DNA of 64,000 nt from NCBI RefSeq assembly GCF_000215745.1, contig NC_015663.1:2170001-2234000 (forward strand), in the 5' to 3' direction. Both the position numbers and the translations under genes were made by a program. This stretch comes from Klebsiella aerogenes KCTC 2190 (lineage in GTDB: Bacteria; Pseudomonadota; Gammaproteobacteria; Enterobacterales; Enterobacteriaceae). The notes beneath the pieces were generated by a model that ran no database searches, was not told where the DNA came from, and was given only the letters and a program-made list of their open reading frames with translations. Below, in pieces: positions 16,845-26,298 of this stretch (within the stretch, counting starts at the first letter, position 1; each line of letters starts with the position of its first letter).

Positions 16845-19800
16845 ATGAATAAACGCTTTTATCGAATCGTATTTAATAAGGCTCGCGGGATGCTGATGGT
16901 GGTGGCGGAAACGACCCGCTCTCATCGGGCGGGCGTGTCGCTGCAATCCGGCGCCGACGCGCGAACCGGGTCGACGCTGGCGTCCACCCTGGCGCCGCTG
17001 GCCTTTAGCTTTCTGCTCGCTTTTTCCTGTCTCACTCCGGCTCAGGCAGCGATTGTCGCCGATAACCATGCGCCCGGCGGCCAGCAACCGCAGATCGCTA
17101 ATAGCGCCAATGGCACGCCGCAGGTCAATATTCAGACACCGAGCGGCGCAGGCGTTTCACGCAACGTCTACAGCCAGTTTGATGTCGATGGGCGCGGCGT
17201 GGTGCTGAATAACAGCCACGCTAACACTTCAACCCAACTGGCCGGGATGGTCGCCGGCAACCCGAATCTGGCGAAAGGAGAAGCCAGAGTGATCCTCAAC
17301 GAGGTGAATACCCGCGATCCGAGCCGGCTGAATGGCTATATCGAGGTTGCCGGACAAAAAGCGCAGGTGGTGATCGCTAACCCTGCCGGAATTAGCTGCG
17401 ACGGCTGCGGGTTCATCAATGCCAACCGCGCGACGCTGACGACAGGCCAGGTGCAGTACGGTAACGGGCAGATTAGTGGTTATGATGTCAATCGCGGCGA
17501 AATTATCGTACAGGGCGGCGGCCTTGATGCGAGCTCGGTAGACAGTACCGACCTGCTCGCCCGCGCGGTGAAAATCAACGCCGGGGTTTGGGCGCAGGAG
17601 CTAAAGGTCACCGCAGGGCGTAATCAGATCGATGCGGCGCACAGCCGAACGACGGTAAAATCAGCCGACGGCAGTGCGCCGCCTGCGGTGGCGATAGACG
17701 TCAGCGCGCTGGGCGGGATGTACGCTCATAAAATTCGTCTTGTCGGTACCGAGCGCGGCGTAGGCGTTCACAATGCCGGCAATATCGGCGCGGCGGCGGG
17801 GGACGTAGCAATCAGCGCTGATGGCGCGCTCAGCAACAGCGGCGTGATTCAGTCCGCGCAGAATCTGCAACTGTCCGTTAAGGGCGATCTTCACAACCTG
17901 GGCCAGCTGTATGCCGGTAAAGATAGCGTGGTGACGGCCAGCGCGACGCTAACCAATGACGGCATGATCGCCGCGCAAGGCGATACGCGGATTGCCGCCA
18001 ACGCTTTGCGTAGCGCGCAAAACAGTACGCTCGCCGCCGGATTAAATAGCGATGGTTCTACCGCCAGCAGCGGCGCGCTGACGCTGAATAGCCAGAGCTC
18101 GCTGGCGCTGAATGGCCGCAATATGGCGGCAGGAACGCTGACGGCGCAGGGCAGGACGGTGGATCTTGATAACAGTCGAACCTCGGGGGCGCGGATCGTG
18201 GTCAGCGCCGCGTCCGGCGATATCACCACCCGAGATGCGGTGGTGGCGGCCAGAGAAAAACTGCAGTTGGCCACCAGCGGCAAACTCAACAACCACAGTG
18301 GCCTGTTGACGGCCAGCCAGCTTGAGCTGAAAGCAATGGCGCTGGATAACCAACAGGGCGTAATCCAGCAGACGGGCGAGGACGATCTACGCCTCGATTT
18401 TCGTGCGGGATTGGATAACCGCGGCGGTGAGATTGCCAGCAACAGCCATGCTTTGACGCTCAGCACCAGCCAGTTGCTCAATCAAAACGGAACGCTGCTG
18501 CATACCGGCAGCGGCGGCATGTCTATTACCAGCGAAGGCGCGCTGGACAACGGTGAAGGCACTATTGCCGCTAACGGCAATATCGTTTTGTACTCCGATA
18601 ACATTAATAATCGCAGCGGTAAAATCAGCACGACGCAGGGCAATGCTCAGCTCACTACGCGTCATGAGCTGGAAAATTCGCAAGGGAATATCGTTGCTGG
18701 CGGCAGCCTTTCTCTACAAGTGGCCAGCCTTCGGAACCAGCAGGGGCAAGTGATTGCGGCGCAGGGCGACATTCAGCTCACTGCGCGCCATGGGGTGGAT
18801 AACTCGCAGGGGAATATCATCGCCAGCGGCGATATCCAACTCCAGGCTGAAAATCTTACTAATCGTCACGGGCAGATAGGCACGGCGCAGCGGGGCAGCG
18901 TCAACCTGACGACGAGCGGTTTACTGGATAACCAGCAGGGCACAATTACCGCCTTTGATGCCCTGGGTATTCAGAGCGCCACCGTTGATAACCGGCAGGG
19001 AGAACTGCAGTCCGGCGGTAATCTCAACATCACCATTCACAACCGGGGGCTGGATAACCGACAGGGGCAGATCGTCTCCGCCGCCACTCTGGAAATAGCA
19101 GGCGTCAACCTGGCGCTGGCTAATACGGGCGGAACGTTACTTGCCGCGAGCCAACTTAGCCTCGATGCCGATTCCCTCAGCGGCGATGGCGAGGTGCTCT
19201 CTCAGGGCGATATGTCGCTCACGTTGCGTCAGGCGTTTCATAACGCCGGGAGGATCATCGCCAACGGCAACCTGCAGTGGAATCTCTCCGGACTGGGGCT
19301 GATTAATCAGGGGGTTATCAGCGCCGGCCGGGCGCTCAATCTCTATGCGGCGAAGCTGGATAACCGTCAGGAAGGTGAAATCAGCGCTGGCGAGAACCAT
19401 TTGACGGTCAGCGGCGAGTTGGTCAATCGGGGGCTGATTGACGGTGGTTTAACCCATATTGTCGCCACGACGTTAACCAATATCGGCAGCGGGCGCCTGT
19501 ACGGCGACGCCGTTGCGCTGCAGGCGGCAACGCTGACTAACGCCGCGGAGAACGGCGTGGCGGCGACGATTGCCGCACGGGCATCGCTGGCAATGGGCGT
19601 CGGCACGCTCAATAACCAGGATCACGCGCTAATCTACAGCGACGGTACGCTCGCCATTGGCGGCCAGCTTGCCGAAGACGGTTCGCTCAGCGGCCGGGCG
19701 GGAGTGTTTAATAACCACAGCGCAACGCTTGAGTCCGCCGGTGATATGGCGCTCGATATCCAACAAATCAATAACTACAACGATCATCTGGTGACGAAAG

Positions 19801-22800
19801 ATGTGGTGGTCGAGCAGTCATGGCGCCATGAAGCGGCGCTGAAAGGATCGGTACAGCGCTTCGACTGGTCGCTGGTCGATACCAGCTATAAAAACAAATA
19901 TGGCGTTCACGACGCCATCATGCCGGACGGTAGCCGCGGCGATGAGTTCTATGAATACCAGTACCAGCATACCGTTGTGGAAACGCAGGTGGTGGAAAGC
20001 GATCCTGGCAAAATCCTCTCCGGCGGCCAGCTCATCATCAACAGCGATAAGCTGAATAACTACGATAGCCAGATTATCGCCGGAGGAGCGCTCGGTGGCG
20101 TGATTGGCGAACTAAACAACGTCGCCACGACCGGCAAACGGGTGACCACCGACGTCGGCACCCAGACCCGTTGGTATGAGAAAAAGACCAGCCGCCCGTT
20201 TGGCGGCACCAAAACCAGCCAGGGGAAAAAAAGCAGCGAATATGAACCGACGCCGACGGTTCAGACCATCGATTTGCAAACCATGGAGTGGCAGGGCAAT
20301 ACCCAAATTGATGGCCATAGCGGTGTGATTAATCCGCGCGATCGCGCCGATGAAACAGGCGAAATACCCGCCGGACGACTGGTGGAAGTGACGCCGGTTA
20401 ACGCTGACGGAACGGTTATTCGCGTCGTCACGCCGGATACCCGGCTTCCTGTCAGCAGTCTGTATCAGATCGACCCGCAGGCTAAAGCAGGCTATCTGGT
20501 GGAAACCGATCCGCGTTTTACCAACGGTAAAGCGTGGCTCGCCAGCGACTACATGCAAAATCAGCTGGGCGTTGATCAGGCGATGAAGCGGCTTGGCGAC
20601 GGCTATTACGAACAGCGGCTGGTGCGTGAGCAGATCGTTAAGCTGAGCGGCGGGCGCTACCTGCAGGGCTACAGTAACGATGAAGAGCAGTACCGGGCGC
20701 TGATGGACGCGGGCGTCGCCTTCGCCAAACAGTACAACCTGACGGTCGGGGTGGCGCTGACGCCAGCGCAGATGGCGCTGCTGACCAGCGATATGGTCTG
20801 GCTGGTCGCCAGAGAGGTCACGCTAACGGATGGCTCCGTGCAGCAGGTGCTGGTGCCGCAGGTTTACGCGCGGGTTAAAGCGGGCGATCTCGATGGCAGC
20901 GGCGCGTTGCTCGGCGGTGAAAACGTGGCGTTCAGCGTGAGCCGTGATGTGACCAACAGCGGGCACATCCACAGCCGCGGCGTGACGCAGCTAACCGCGG
21001 AAAACATTCATAACAGCGGCTATATCGGCGGCAACCAGCTCACGCTAAACGCGCGTACTGATATCAACAATATTGGCGGAACGCTGCAGGGCGGCGATAG
21101 CCTGATCGCGCAAGCCGGGCGTGATATCAACAGCGCCAGCACCCTCGGCGGCGGCCCGGGTAACATCAGCCTCGATCGGCCCGCGGGGATTTATGTCCAG
21201 AATGAAAACGGCCAACTGGGGCTGCAGGCGTTACATAACATTAATCTGACGGCAAGCATGGTGAGTAACAGCGCGGCGGGCAGCCAGACGCAGATTATCG
21301 CCGGCAACGATCTCAACCTGCAGACGCTCGCCACCACCCATAGCGAAAGCGGAAGCTGGGGGAAAGGCAACGATCGTTCCTTGACCCAGCGTAGCGATAT
21401 CGGCACGCAAATTAACGGCGGCGCGGTGGCGCTGTCCGCCGGCCACGATATGAATGCTCGCGCCGCCAGCGTGACGGCGACCAGCAGCCTGACGGTTGCC
21501 GCCGGCAATGATATTAACCTCAGCAGCGGCGAGTCCTCATGGCACCTGACGGAAAACAGCCATCAAAGCAGCAGCGGCCTGCTGGCTCGCCGCTCGCTCA
21601 CCACTCACGATGAAGTGTGGGCGCAGAACGCCATCGGCAGCAATTTTAGCGGTGACAGTATTGTGATGCAGGCCGGGCGCGACCTGCTGGTGTCCGGCAG
21701 CAGTGTTGCCGGCACCCAGGACGTCAACCTTGTGGCGGGGCGTAACCTGACCATCACCACCGCCGAGGAAAGTCGCCAGGAAAACCATCTACGTAAAGAG
21801 AAACATAGCGGCTTTTCCGGCACCGGCGGCGTTGGCTTCAGCGTCGGCAGTTCGTCGCTGAAAGCCACCGATGTGACGACGGCGTTGAGTAGCGCCGCCA
21901 GTACTGTCGGAAGCTCACAGGGCAACCTTAGACTGAGCGCCGGTAATGTATTGACGGTTCAGGGATCTGACCTGGTGGCCGGCAACAATATGGCGTTGAC
22001 CGGTAAAACCGTGAATATTCTGGCAGCGGAAAACCAGAGCACCCAGACCCATACCGTGGAGCAGAAAACCAGCGGCCTGACGCTGGCGTTATCCGGGATG
22101 GTGGGCAGCGCCATTAATACCGCGGTTTCCAGCGCCAACCAGGCCAGCACCGAGAGCAATGGCCGTCTCGCCGCGCTGAGCGGGCTGCAGTCGGCATTAT
22201 CGGGCGTACAGGCGTATCAGGCATCGCAGATGCAGACTGCGGATTCCAGTTCGGAGAGCATGATAGGGGTCAACCTCTCCTGGGGTAGCCAGTCCTCGAA
22301 ATCCACTCAGCGACAAACGCAGAACACCAGCCGCGGCAGCAGCCTGATGGCCGGCAACAATCTCAGCATTATCGCCACGGAGACGGATATCAACGTTGAG
22401 GGCAGCCAGCTGCAGGCCGGCGGCAGCGCGTTGCTCAATGCCGCGCGCGATGTGAATTTATTCTCTGCGGAGAACGCCAGCACCCTGAGCGGTAAAAACG
22501 AGAGCCATGGGAGTTCGTTTGGCGTCGGTATTAACTTCGGTCAGGGCGCGAACGGGCTGACGGTCAGCGCCAGCGCCAACGCCGGGAAGGGCCACGAGAA
22601 GGGCAACAGCCTGACGCATAACGAAACGACCCTCAGCGCCGGTGAGCGGGTGACTATCGTCAGCGGTCGCGATACGACGCTGACCGGGGCGCAGGTGAGC
22701 GGTCATCAGGTGACAATGGACGTCGGGCGTAACCTGACGCTGACCAGCGAGCAGGACAGCGATAACTACGATTCGAAGCAGCGTAGCGGCAGCTTGGGGG

Positions 22801-24725
22801 CGAGCGGCAGCATGGGCGGCGGTTCGGGTTCTCTTAACCTGAGCCAGAGCAAAATGCACAGCACCTGGGCGTCGGTGGAGGCGCAGACGGGGATTTTTGC
22901 CGGTGAGGGCGGTTTTGATGTGAAGGTGGGCGGGCATACGCAGCTGAATGGCAGCGTGCTGGCGAGCACGGCGGCGGCGGAGCTGAACCGGCTGGATACC
23001 GGGACGCTGGGTTTCCGGGATATTAAAAACTATGCCGAGTACAGCGTGGAGCAGCAGAGCGCGGGGGTGAGCACGAGTGGTAGCGTGGCGGGGCAGTTCC
23101 TGGGGAATGCGGCCAGCGGTCTGCTGATGGGGGCGAACGGGAGCGGCAGCGACAGTTCGCTGACGCGGGCGGCGGTGAGCGAGGGCAGTATCGTTATCCG
23201 CGACGGCGCGAATCAGCAGCAGGACGTGACGGGGTTAAGCCGGGATGCGGCGTATGCGAACCAGACGCTGAGTCCGATATTTGATAAGGAGAAAGAGCAG
23301 AACCGGCTGGCGACAGCGCAGAAGATAGGTGAAATCGGGCGCCAGGTGAGTGATGTGCTGGTGACGCAGGGCAAGCTGAACGCGCAGGCGGCGCAGAGCG
23401 ACCCGGCGGCGCGGGCAGCGGCGCGGGCGAAGCTGGTAGCGGGAGGGAATGGCAGTCCGAGCGAGGAGCAAATCAGCGCGCAGGTGAGCCGGACGGCGAC
23501 GGCGGACTACGATACGGGCGGAAAGTACCAGAAGGTGGCGCAGGCGGTAACGGCGGCGATGCAGGGTCTGGCGGGGGGCAACCTGGCGCAGGCGGCGAGT
23601 GGCGCAGTGAGCCCGTATGTGGCGGAAATCATTCACAGCCAGACGACGGACAGCGCGACGGGTAAGGTGAATGTGGAAGCCAATGCGATGGCGCACGCGG
23701 TGTGGGGAGCGATAGCGGCGGCATCGGGAAATAACAGCGCGCTGGCGGGAGCCGCAGGCGCAGTGAGCGGCGAGCTGCTGGGCCGCTGGATAGCGGCGGA
23801 ATATTATCCGGATGTTAAGACAGAAGAGCTGTCGGATGAGCAGAAGTCGACGATAAGCGCGCTGAGTACGCTGGCGGCGGGACTGATGGGTGGGCTTAGC
23901 GGAGGCAGCAGCGCGGATGCGGTGGCGGGTGCGCAGGCCGGGAAGAACGCGGTGGAGAATAATGCGCTGAGTGATATTGCAGAGCAACTTGCTTCGGGGC
24001 AATCACCGGCGGAGAAACTCGACAAGCTGAATAAGGCAGAAGAAGAGCGATTCAGTCGGGAAGAATGCGCCGGATTAAGTCCAGACGCCTGTGGCGCCAA
24101 AATGTACGACCATCGCCGGGAAGCCCTGAAGGATATGGCATCGCTTGGTGTGGACTTCTTGCCCATTGCCGGGGATATCAAGGGATTTGCGGAAGCAGAA
24201 AGTGCGATAGATTATCTGGCCGCTGTAATAGGAATATTTCCGGGGTTAGGTGACGGAGCAGGTAAAGCGATTAAAGCAGCGGAGAAGGCACTGGCAAAAG
24301 GTGATCTTGAATCTGCTTCCAAGCTGATTAATAAAGCCAGCGATGATATACAGGTAAAATGGGTTGATGAAAATGCGGGAATGAGCCAGAGAGCAAGAGA
24401 TTATAACGACTCTGCAACAGGTGCCCGGTCAAATATTGACACCCAAAAAGGTCAAGCTCCTACCATTGATAGAATTGATGCTAATGGGAATAGCAAGCCG
24501 GTTCGGTTCGATGGAGTGGATGGCAATGTCATGATAGATAGAAAAATATCTGTAGTGACAACTCAAAAAGCGAAAAACCAAGCCCTGAGACAATCAGAAG
24601 CACTGAAAAACAGTGGTATTACAGGGCGCTGGGAAGTGCCAAATCAGACTCAGGCTAATCGTGCTCAAAAGATGTTTGATGATTTAGGGATCAAGAACAT
24701 AGAGGTGAAAATTGTTAAAGAGTAG
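16845..24725 (+). CDS. cdiA: CdiA contact-dependent growth inhibition toxin, nuclease-like C-terminus
   Basis: 2626 residues. An extended signal peptide (MNKRFYRIVFNKARGMLMVV, then a hydrophobic core to about residue 68, AQA) leads into the TPS domain with NPAG at 179-182 and the Cys pair 185/188. Filamentous-haemagglutinin repeats follow, then a Tyr-rich middle (about 970-1330) with the likely receptor-binding region, a second FHA repeat block and the PT-VENN pre-toxin domain ending in VENN at 2370-2373. The remaining 253 residues are the variable toxin: an entry-type region with a hydrophobic stretch (DFLPIAGDIKGFAE), then a domain with FDGVDGNVMIDRK (about 2555-2567), which resembles the D-(D/E)xK core of restriction-endonuclease-fold toxins. 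Composition turns AT-rich after VENN. The toxin activity is inferred. Confidence 0.92.
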   Translation: MNKRFYRIVFNKARGMLMVVAETTRSHRAGVSLQSGADARTGSTLASTLAPLAFSFLLAFSCLTPAQAAIVADNHAPGGQQPQIANSANGTPQVNIQTPSGAGVSRNVYSQFDVDGRGVVLNNSHANTSTQLAGMVAGNPNLAKGEARVILNEVNTRDPSRLNGYIEVAGQKAQVVIANPAGISCDGCGFINANRATLTTGQVQYGNGQISGYDVNRGEIIVQGGGLDASSVDSTDLLARAVKINAGVWAQELKVTAGRNQIDAAHSRTTVKSADGSAPPAVAIDVSALGGMYAHKIRLVGTERGVGVHNAGNIGAAAGDVAISADGALSNSGVIQSAQNLQLSVKGDLHNLGQLYAGKDSVVTASATLTNDGMIAAQGDTRIAANALRSAQNSTLAAGLNSDGSTASSGALTLNSQSSLALNGRNMAAGTLTAQGRTVDLDNSRTSGARIVVSAASGDITTRDAVVAAREKLQLATSGKLNNHSGLLTASQLELKAMALDNQQGVIQQTGEDDLRLDFRAGLDNRGGEIASNSHALTLSTSQLLNQNGTLLHTGSGGMSITSEGALDNGEGTIAANGNIVLYSDNINNRSGKISTTQGNAQLTTRHELENSQGNIVAGGSLSLQVASLRNQQGQVIAAQGDIQLTARHGVDNSQGNIIASGDIQLQAENLTNRHGQIGTAQRGSVNLTTSGLLDNQQGTITAFDALGIQSATVDNRQGELQSGGNLNITIHNRGLDNRQGQIVSAATLEIAGVNLALANTGGTLLAASQLSLDADSLSGDGEVLSQGDMSLTLRQAFHNAGRIIANGNLQWNLSGLGLINQGVISAGRALNLYAAKLDNRQEGEISAGENHLTVSGELVNRGLIDGGLTHIVATTLTNIGSGRLYGDAVALQAATLTNAAENGVAATIAARASLAMGVGTLNNQDHALIYSDGTLAIGGQLAEDGSLSGRAGVFNNHSATLESAGDMALDIQQINNYNDHLVTKDVVVEQSWRHEAALKGSVQRFDWSLVDTSYKNKYGVHDAIMPDGSRGDEFYEYQYQHTVVETQVVESDPGKILSGGQLIINSDKLNNYDSQIIAGGALGGVIGELNNVATTGKRVTTDVGTQTRWYEKKTSRPFGGTKTSQGKKSSEYEPTPTVQTIDLQTMEWQGNTQIDGHSGVINPRDRADETGEIPAGRLVEVTPVNADGTVIRVVTPDTRLPVSSLYQIDPQAKAGYLVETDPRFTNGKAWLASDYMQNQLGVDQAMKRLGDGYYEQRLVREQIVKLSGGRYLQGYSNDEEQYRALMDAGVAFAKQYNLTVGVALTPAQMALLTSDMVWLVAREVTLTDGSVQQVLVPQVYARVKAGDLDGSGALLGGENVAFSVSRDVTNSGHIHSRGVTQLTAENIHNSGYIGGNQLTLNARTDINNIGGTLQGGDSLIAQAGRDINSASTLGGGPGNISLDRPAGIYVQNENGQLGLQALHNINLTASMVSNSAAGSQTQIIAGNDLNLQTLATTHSESGSWGKGNDRSLTQRSDIGTQINGGAVALSAGHDMNARAASVTATSSLTVAAGNDINLSSGESSWHLTENSHQSSSGLLARRSLTTHDEVWAQNAIGSNFSGDSIVMQAGRDLLVSGSSVAGTQDVNLVAGRNLTITTAEESRQENHLRKEKHSGFSGTGGVGFSVGSSSLKATDVTTALSSAASTVGSSQGNLRLSAGNVLTVQGSDLVAGNNMALTGKTVNILAAENQSTQTHTVEQKTSGLTLALSGMVGSAINTAVSSANQASTESNGRLAALSGLQSALSGVQAYQASQMQTADSSSESMIGVNLSWGSQSSKSTQRQTQNTSRGSSLMAGNNLSIIATETDINVEGSQLQAGGSALLNAARDVNLFSAENASTLSGKNESHGSSFGVGINFGQGANGLTVSASANAGKGHEKGNSLTHNETTLSAGERVTIVSGRDTTLTGAQVSGHQVTMDVGRNLTLTSEQDSDNYDSKQRSGSLGASGSMGGGSGSLNLSQSKMHSTWASVEAQTGIFAGEGGFDVKVGGHTQLNGSVLASTAAAELNRLDTGTLGFRDIKNYAEYSVEQQSAGVSTSGSVAGQFLGNAASGLLMGANGSGSDSSLTRAAVSEGSIVIRDGANQQQDVTGLSRDAAYANQTLSPIFDKEKEQNRLATAQKIGEIGRQVSDVLVTQGKLNAQAAQSDPAARAAARAKLVAGGNGSPSEEQISAQVSRTATADYDTGGKYQKVAQAVTAAMQGLAGGNLAQAASGAVSPYVAEIIHSQTTDSATGKVNVEANAMAHAVWGAIAAASGNNSALAGAAGAVSGELLGRWIAAEYYPDVKTEELSDEQKSTISALSTLAAGLMGGLSGGSSADAVAGAQAGKNAVENNALSDIAEQLASGQSPAEKLDKLNKAEEERFSREECAGLSPDACGAKMYDHRREALKDMASLGVDFLPIAGDIKGFAEAESAIDYLAAVIGIFPGLGDGAGKAIKAAEKALAKGDLESASKLINKASDDIQVKWVDENAGMSQRARDYNDSATGARSNIDTQKGQAPTIDRIDANGNSKPVRFDGVDGNVMIDRKISVVTTQKAKNQALRQSEALKNSGITGRWEVPNQTQANRAQKMFDDLGIKNIEVKIVKE
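22710..23963 (+). repeat. parental copy of the pre-VENN segment repeated downstream
   Basis: This part of cdiA recurs, nearly identical, at 25300-26298 (lacking about 270 bp corresponding to 22790-23060) and, from 23193 on, at 27482-28252. A 108-bp part (from 23435) recurs at 29123-29230. All long copies end at the VENN codons, after which the sequences become unrelated. Confidence 0.93.
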
Positions 24726-24966
24726 CGAAGTTAAACTAGCTAAGATCATTGCGGATCTGGCTATTTTCTTAGAATTTACGAGTGAAGAGCTTCTTGATCC
24801 TGATGCTGCTGTAGAAGCAATGGAACAAGTAGCAGCAGAACTTCAGTTGTTAGATGATGAAGAACGGAGCAATCTTGCTAATATTTTTATTGATTTATCA
24901 AATGAATATGAAGGCGATAAATCAGAATATGTTAGGGATTTACCCGAATCTTTAGGTTTAATATGA
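24712..24966 (+). CDS. cdiI: CdiI, immunity protein for the main CdiA toxin
   Basis: 84 residues, acidic, mostly helical, without membrane segments (for example FTSEELLDPDAAVEAMEQVA). The only reasonable start is the TTG at 24712, 6 bases after AGAGG, inside the last codons of cdiA; the overlap of 14 bp ties its translation to the toxin. Position directly after a CdiA toxin domain and small size make it the cognate cytoplasmic immunity protein. An acidic immunity protein suits a nuclease toxin with a basic surface. I do not recognise the family. A perfect terminator hairpin begins at its stop codon. Confidence 0.8.
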   Translation: MLKSSEVKLAKIIADLAIFLEFTSEELLDPDAAVEAMEQVAAELQLLDDEERSNLANIFIDLSNEYEGDKSEYVRDLPESLGLI

Positions 24967-25006
24967 TAATACGATCCCGGCCTGAACTGGCCGGGATCGT
25001 ATTATC
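24965..25006 (+). terminator. terminator hairpin after cdiI
   Basis: Perfect 18-bp arms GATAATACGATCCCGGCC and GGCCGGGATCGTATTATC with the loop TGAACT, starting at the cdiI stop. It closes the cdiBAI transcript, so the modules downstream are probably not read through efficiently. Confidence 0.85.
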
Positions 25007-25011
25007 AGCCG

Positions 25012-25227
25012 TTACACTCCCGAAAAATGTCCCTTGCCACGCTTGATCACCGGCAGATCGCCGGTGTCGTTAAGCGCGCCGGGGAAGGTCTTAAGCCACT
25101 GCTTCATCTTTGGCCCGTTAACGGAGACCACGTTCAGCCCCTCGGCGCAGCCGTACAACTTGCGGGTGTTCTGGTGGTGATGATGATGCAGTCTGGTGTC
25201 ACCCGATCCGGATCGGCATCCTGTCAG
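25012..25227 (-). pseudogene. unidentified coding remnant between CDI modules
   Basis: The minus strand is open for 71 codons (a TGA stop precedes it at 25228) with no good start. It ends QWLKTFPGALNDTGDLPV-IKRGKGHFSGV and contains a run of five histidines followed by QNTRKLYG. Codon use looks like real coding DNA, so it is probably the 3' end of a lost gene. I do not recognise the product. It lies on the opposite strand to the CDI genes and is bounded by the cdiI terminator and by the first repeated cdiA segment, so it marks a past insertion or deletion. Confidence 0.4.
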
Positions 25228-25299
25228 TCAATTCAGGCAGTAGAACTTGTAGCAGATGGTGGAATGCGGAATGTCCGAATCAGCCCCTGAGCCCGCTAT

Positions 25300-26298
25300 G
25301 TGACAATGGACGTCGGGCGTAACCTGACGCTGAGCAGCGAGCAGGACAGCGATAACTACGATTCGAAGCAGCGTAGCGGTAGCGGGAGTGAGCACGAGTG
25401 GTAGCGTGGCGGGGCAGTTCCTGGGGAATGCGGCCAGCGGTCTGCTGATGGGGGCGAACGGGAGCGGCAGCGACAGTTCGCTGACGCGGGCGGCAGCGAC
25501 AGTTCGCTGACGCGGGCGGCGGTGAGCGAGGGCAGTATCGTTATCCGCGACGGCGCGAATCAGCAGCAGGACGTGACGGGGTTAAGCCGGGATGCGGCGT
25601 ATGCGAACCAGACGCTGAGTCCGATATTTGATAAGGAGAAAGAGCAGAACCGGCTGGCGACAGCGCAGAAGATAGGTGAAATCGGGCGCCAGGTGAGTGA
25701 CGTGCTGGTGACGCAGGGCAAGCTGAACGCGCAGGCGGCGCAGAGCGACCCGGCGGCGCGGGCGAAGCTGGTAGCGGGAGGGTATGCCAGCCCGAGCGAG
25801 GAGCAAATCAGCGCGCAGGTGAGCCGGACGGCGACGGCGGACTACGATACGGGCGGAAAGTACCAGAAGGTGGCGCAGGCGGTAACGGCGGCGATGCAGG
25901 GTCTGGCGGGCGGCAACCTGGCGCAGGCTGCGAGTGGCGCAGTGAGTCCGTATGTGGCGGAAATCATTCACAGCCAGACGACGGACAGCGCGACGGGTAA
26001 GGTGAATGTGGAAGCCAATGCGATGGCGCACGCGGTGTGGGGAGCGATAGCGGCGGCATCGGGAAATAACAGCGCGCTGGCGGGAGCGGCAGGCGCGGTG
26101 AGCGGCGAGCTGCTGGGGCGCTGGATAGCGGCGGAATATTATCCGGGTGTTAAGACAGAAGAGCTGTCGGATGAGCAGAAGTCGACGATAAGCGCGCTGA
26201 GTACGCTGGCGGCGGGACTGATGGGTGGGCTTAGCGGAGGCAGCAGCGCGGATGCGGTGGCGGGTGCGCAGGCCGGGAAGAACGCGGTGGAGAATAAT
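25300..26298 (+). repeat. first downstream copy of the cdiA pre-VENN segment
   Basis: 25300-25379 matches 22710-22789; after a gap equivalent to about 270 bp, 25382-26298 matches 23061-23963. It contains a 26-bp tandem duplication (GGCAGCGACAGTTCGCTGAC starts at 25466 and again at 25492) that breaks the frame upstream of the long open frame, and a 12-bp deletion removing four residues of an Ala-Arg-rich stretch. Stops before 25522 show that this copy is not an intact cdiA. Confidence 0.92.

Noticed and set aside
17900..22800. Short imperfect repeats inside cdiA considered as a CRISPR or minisatellite array
   Set aside because: They code for the beta-helix repeats of a filamentous haemagglutinin in one open frame, with no constant repeat-spacer pattern.
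23235..24002. Arg/His-rich frames on the minus strand of the cdiA repeat, also at 25582-26031 and 27524-28300
   Set aside because: They recur only because the underlying DNA is repeated; the translation (RRYRSPHRVRHRIG-like) is a mirror of the Ala-rich PT-VENN sequence.
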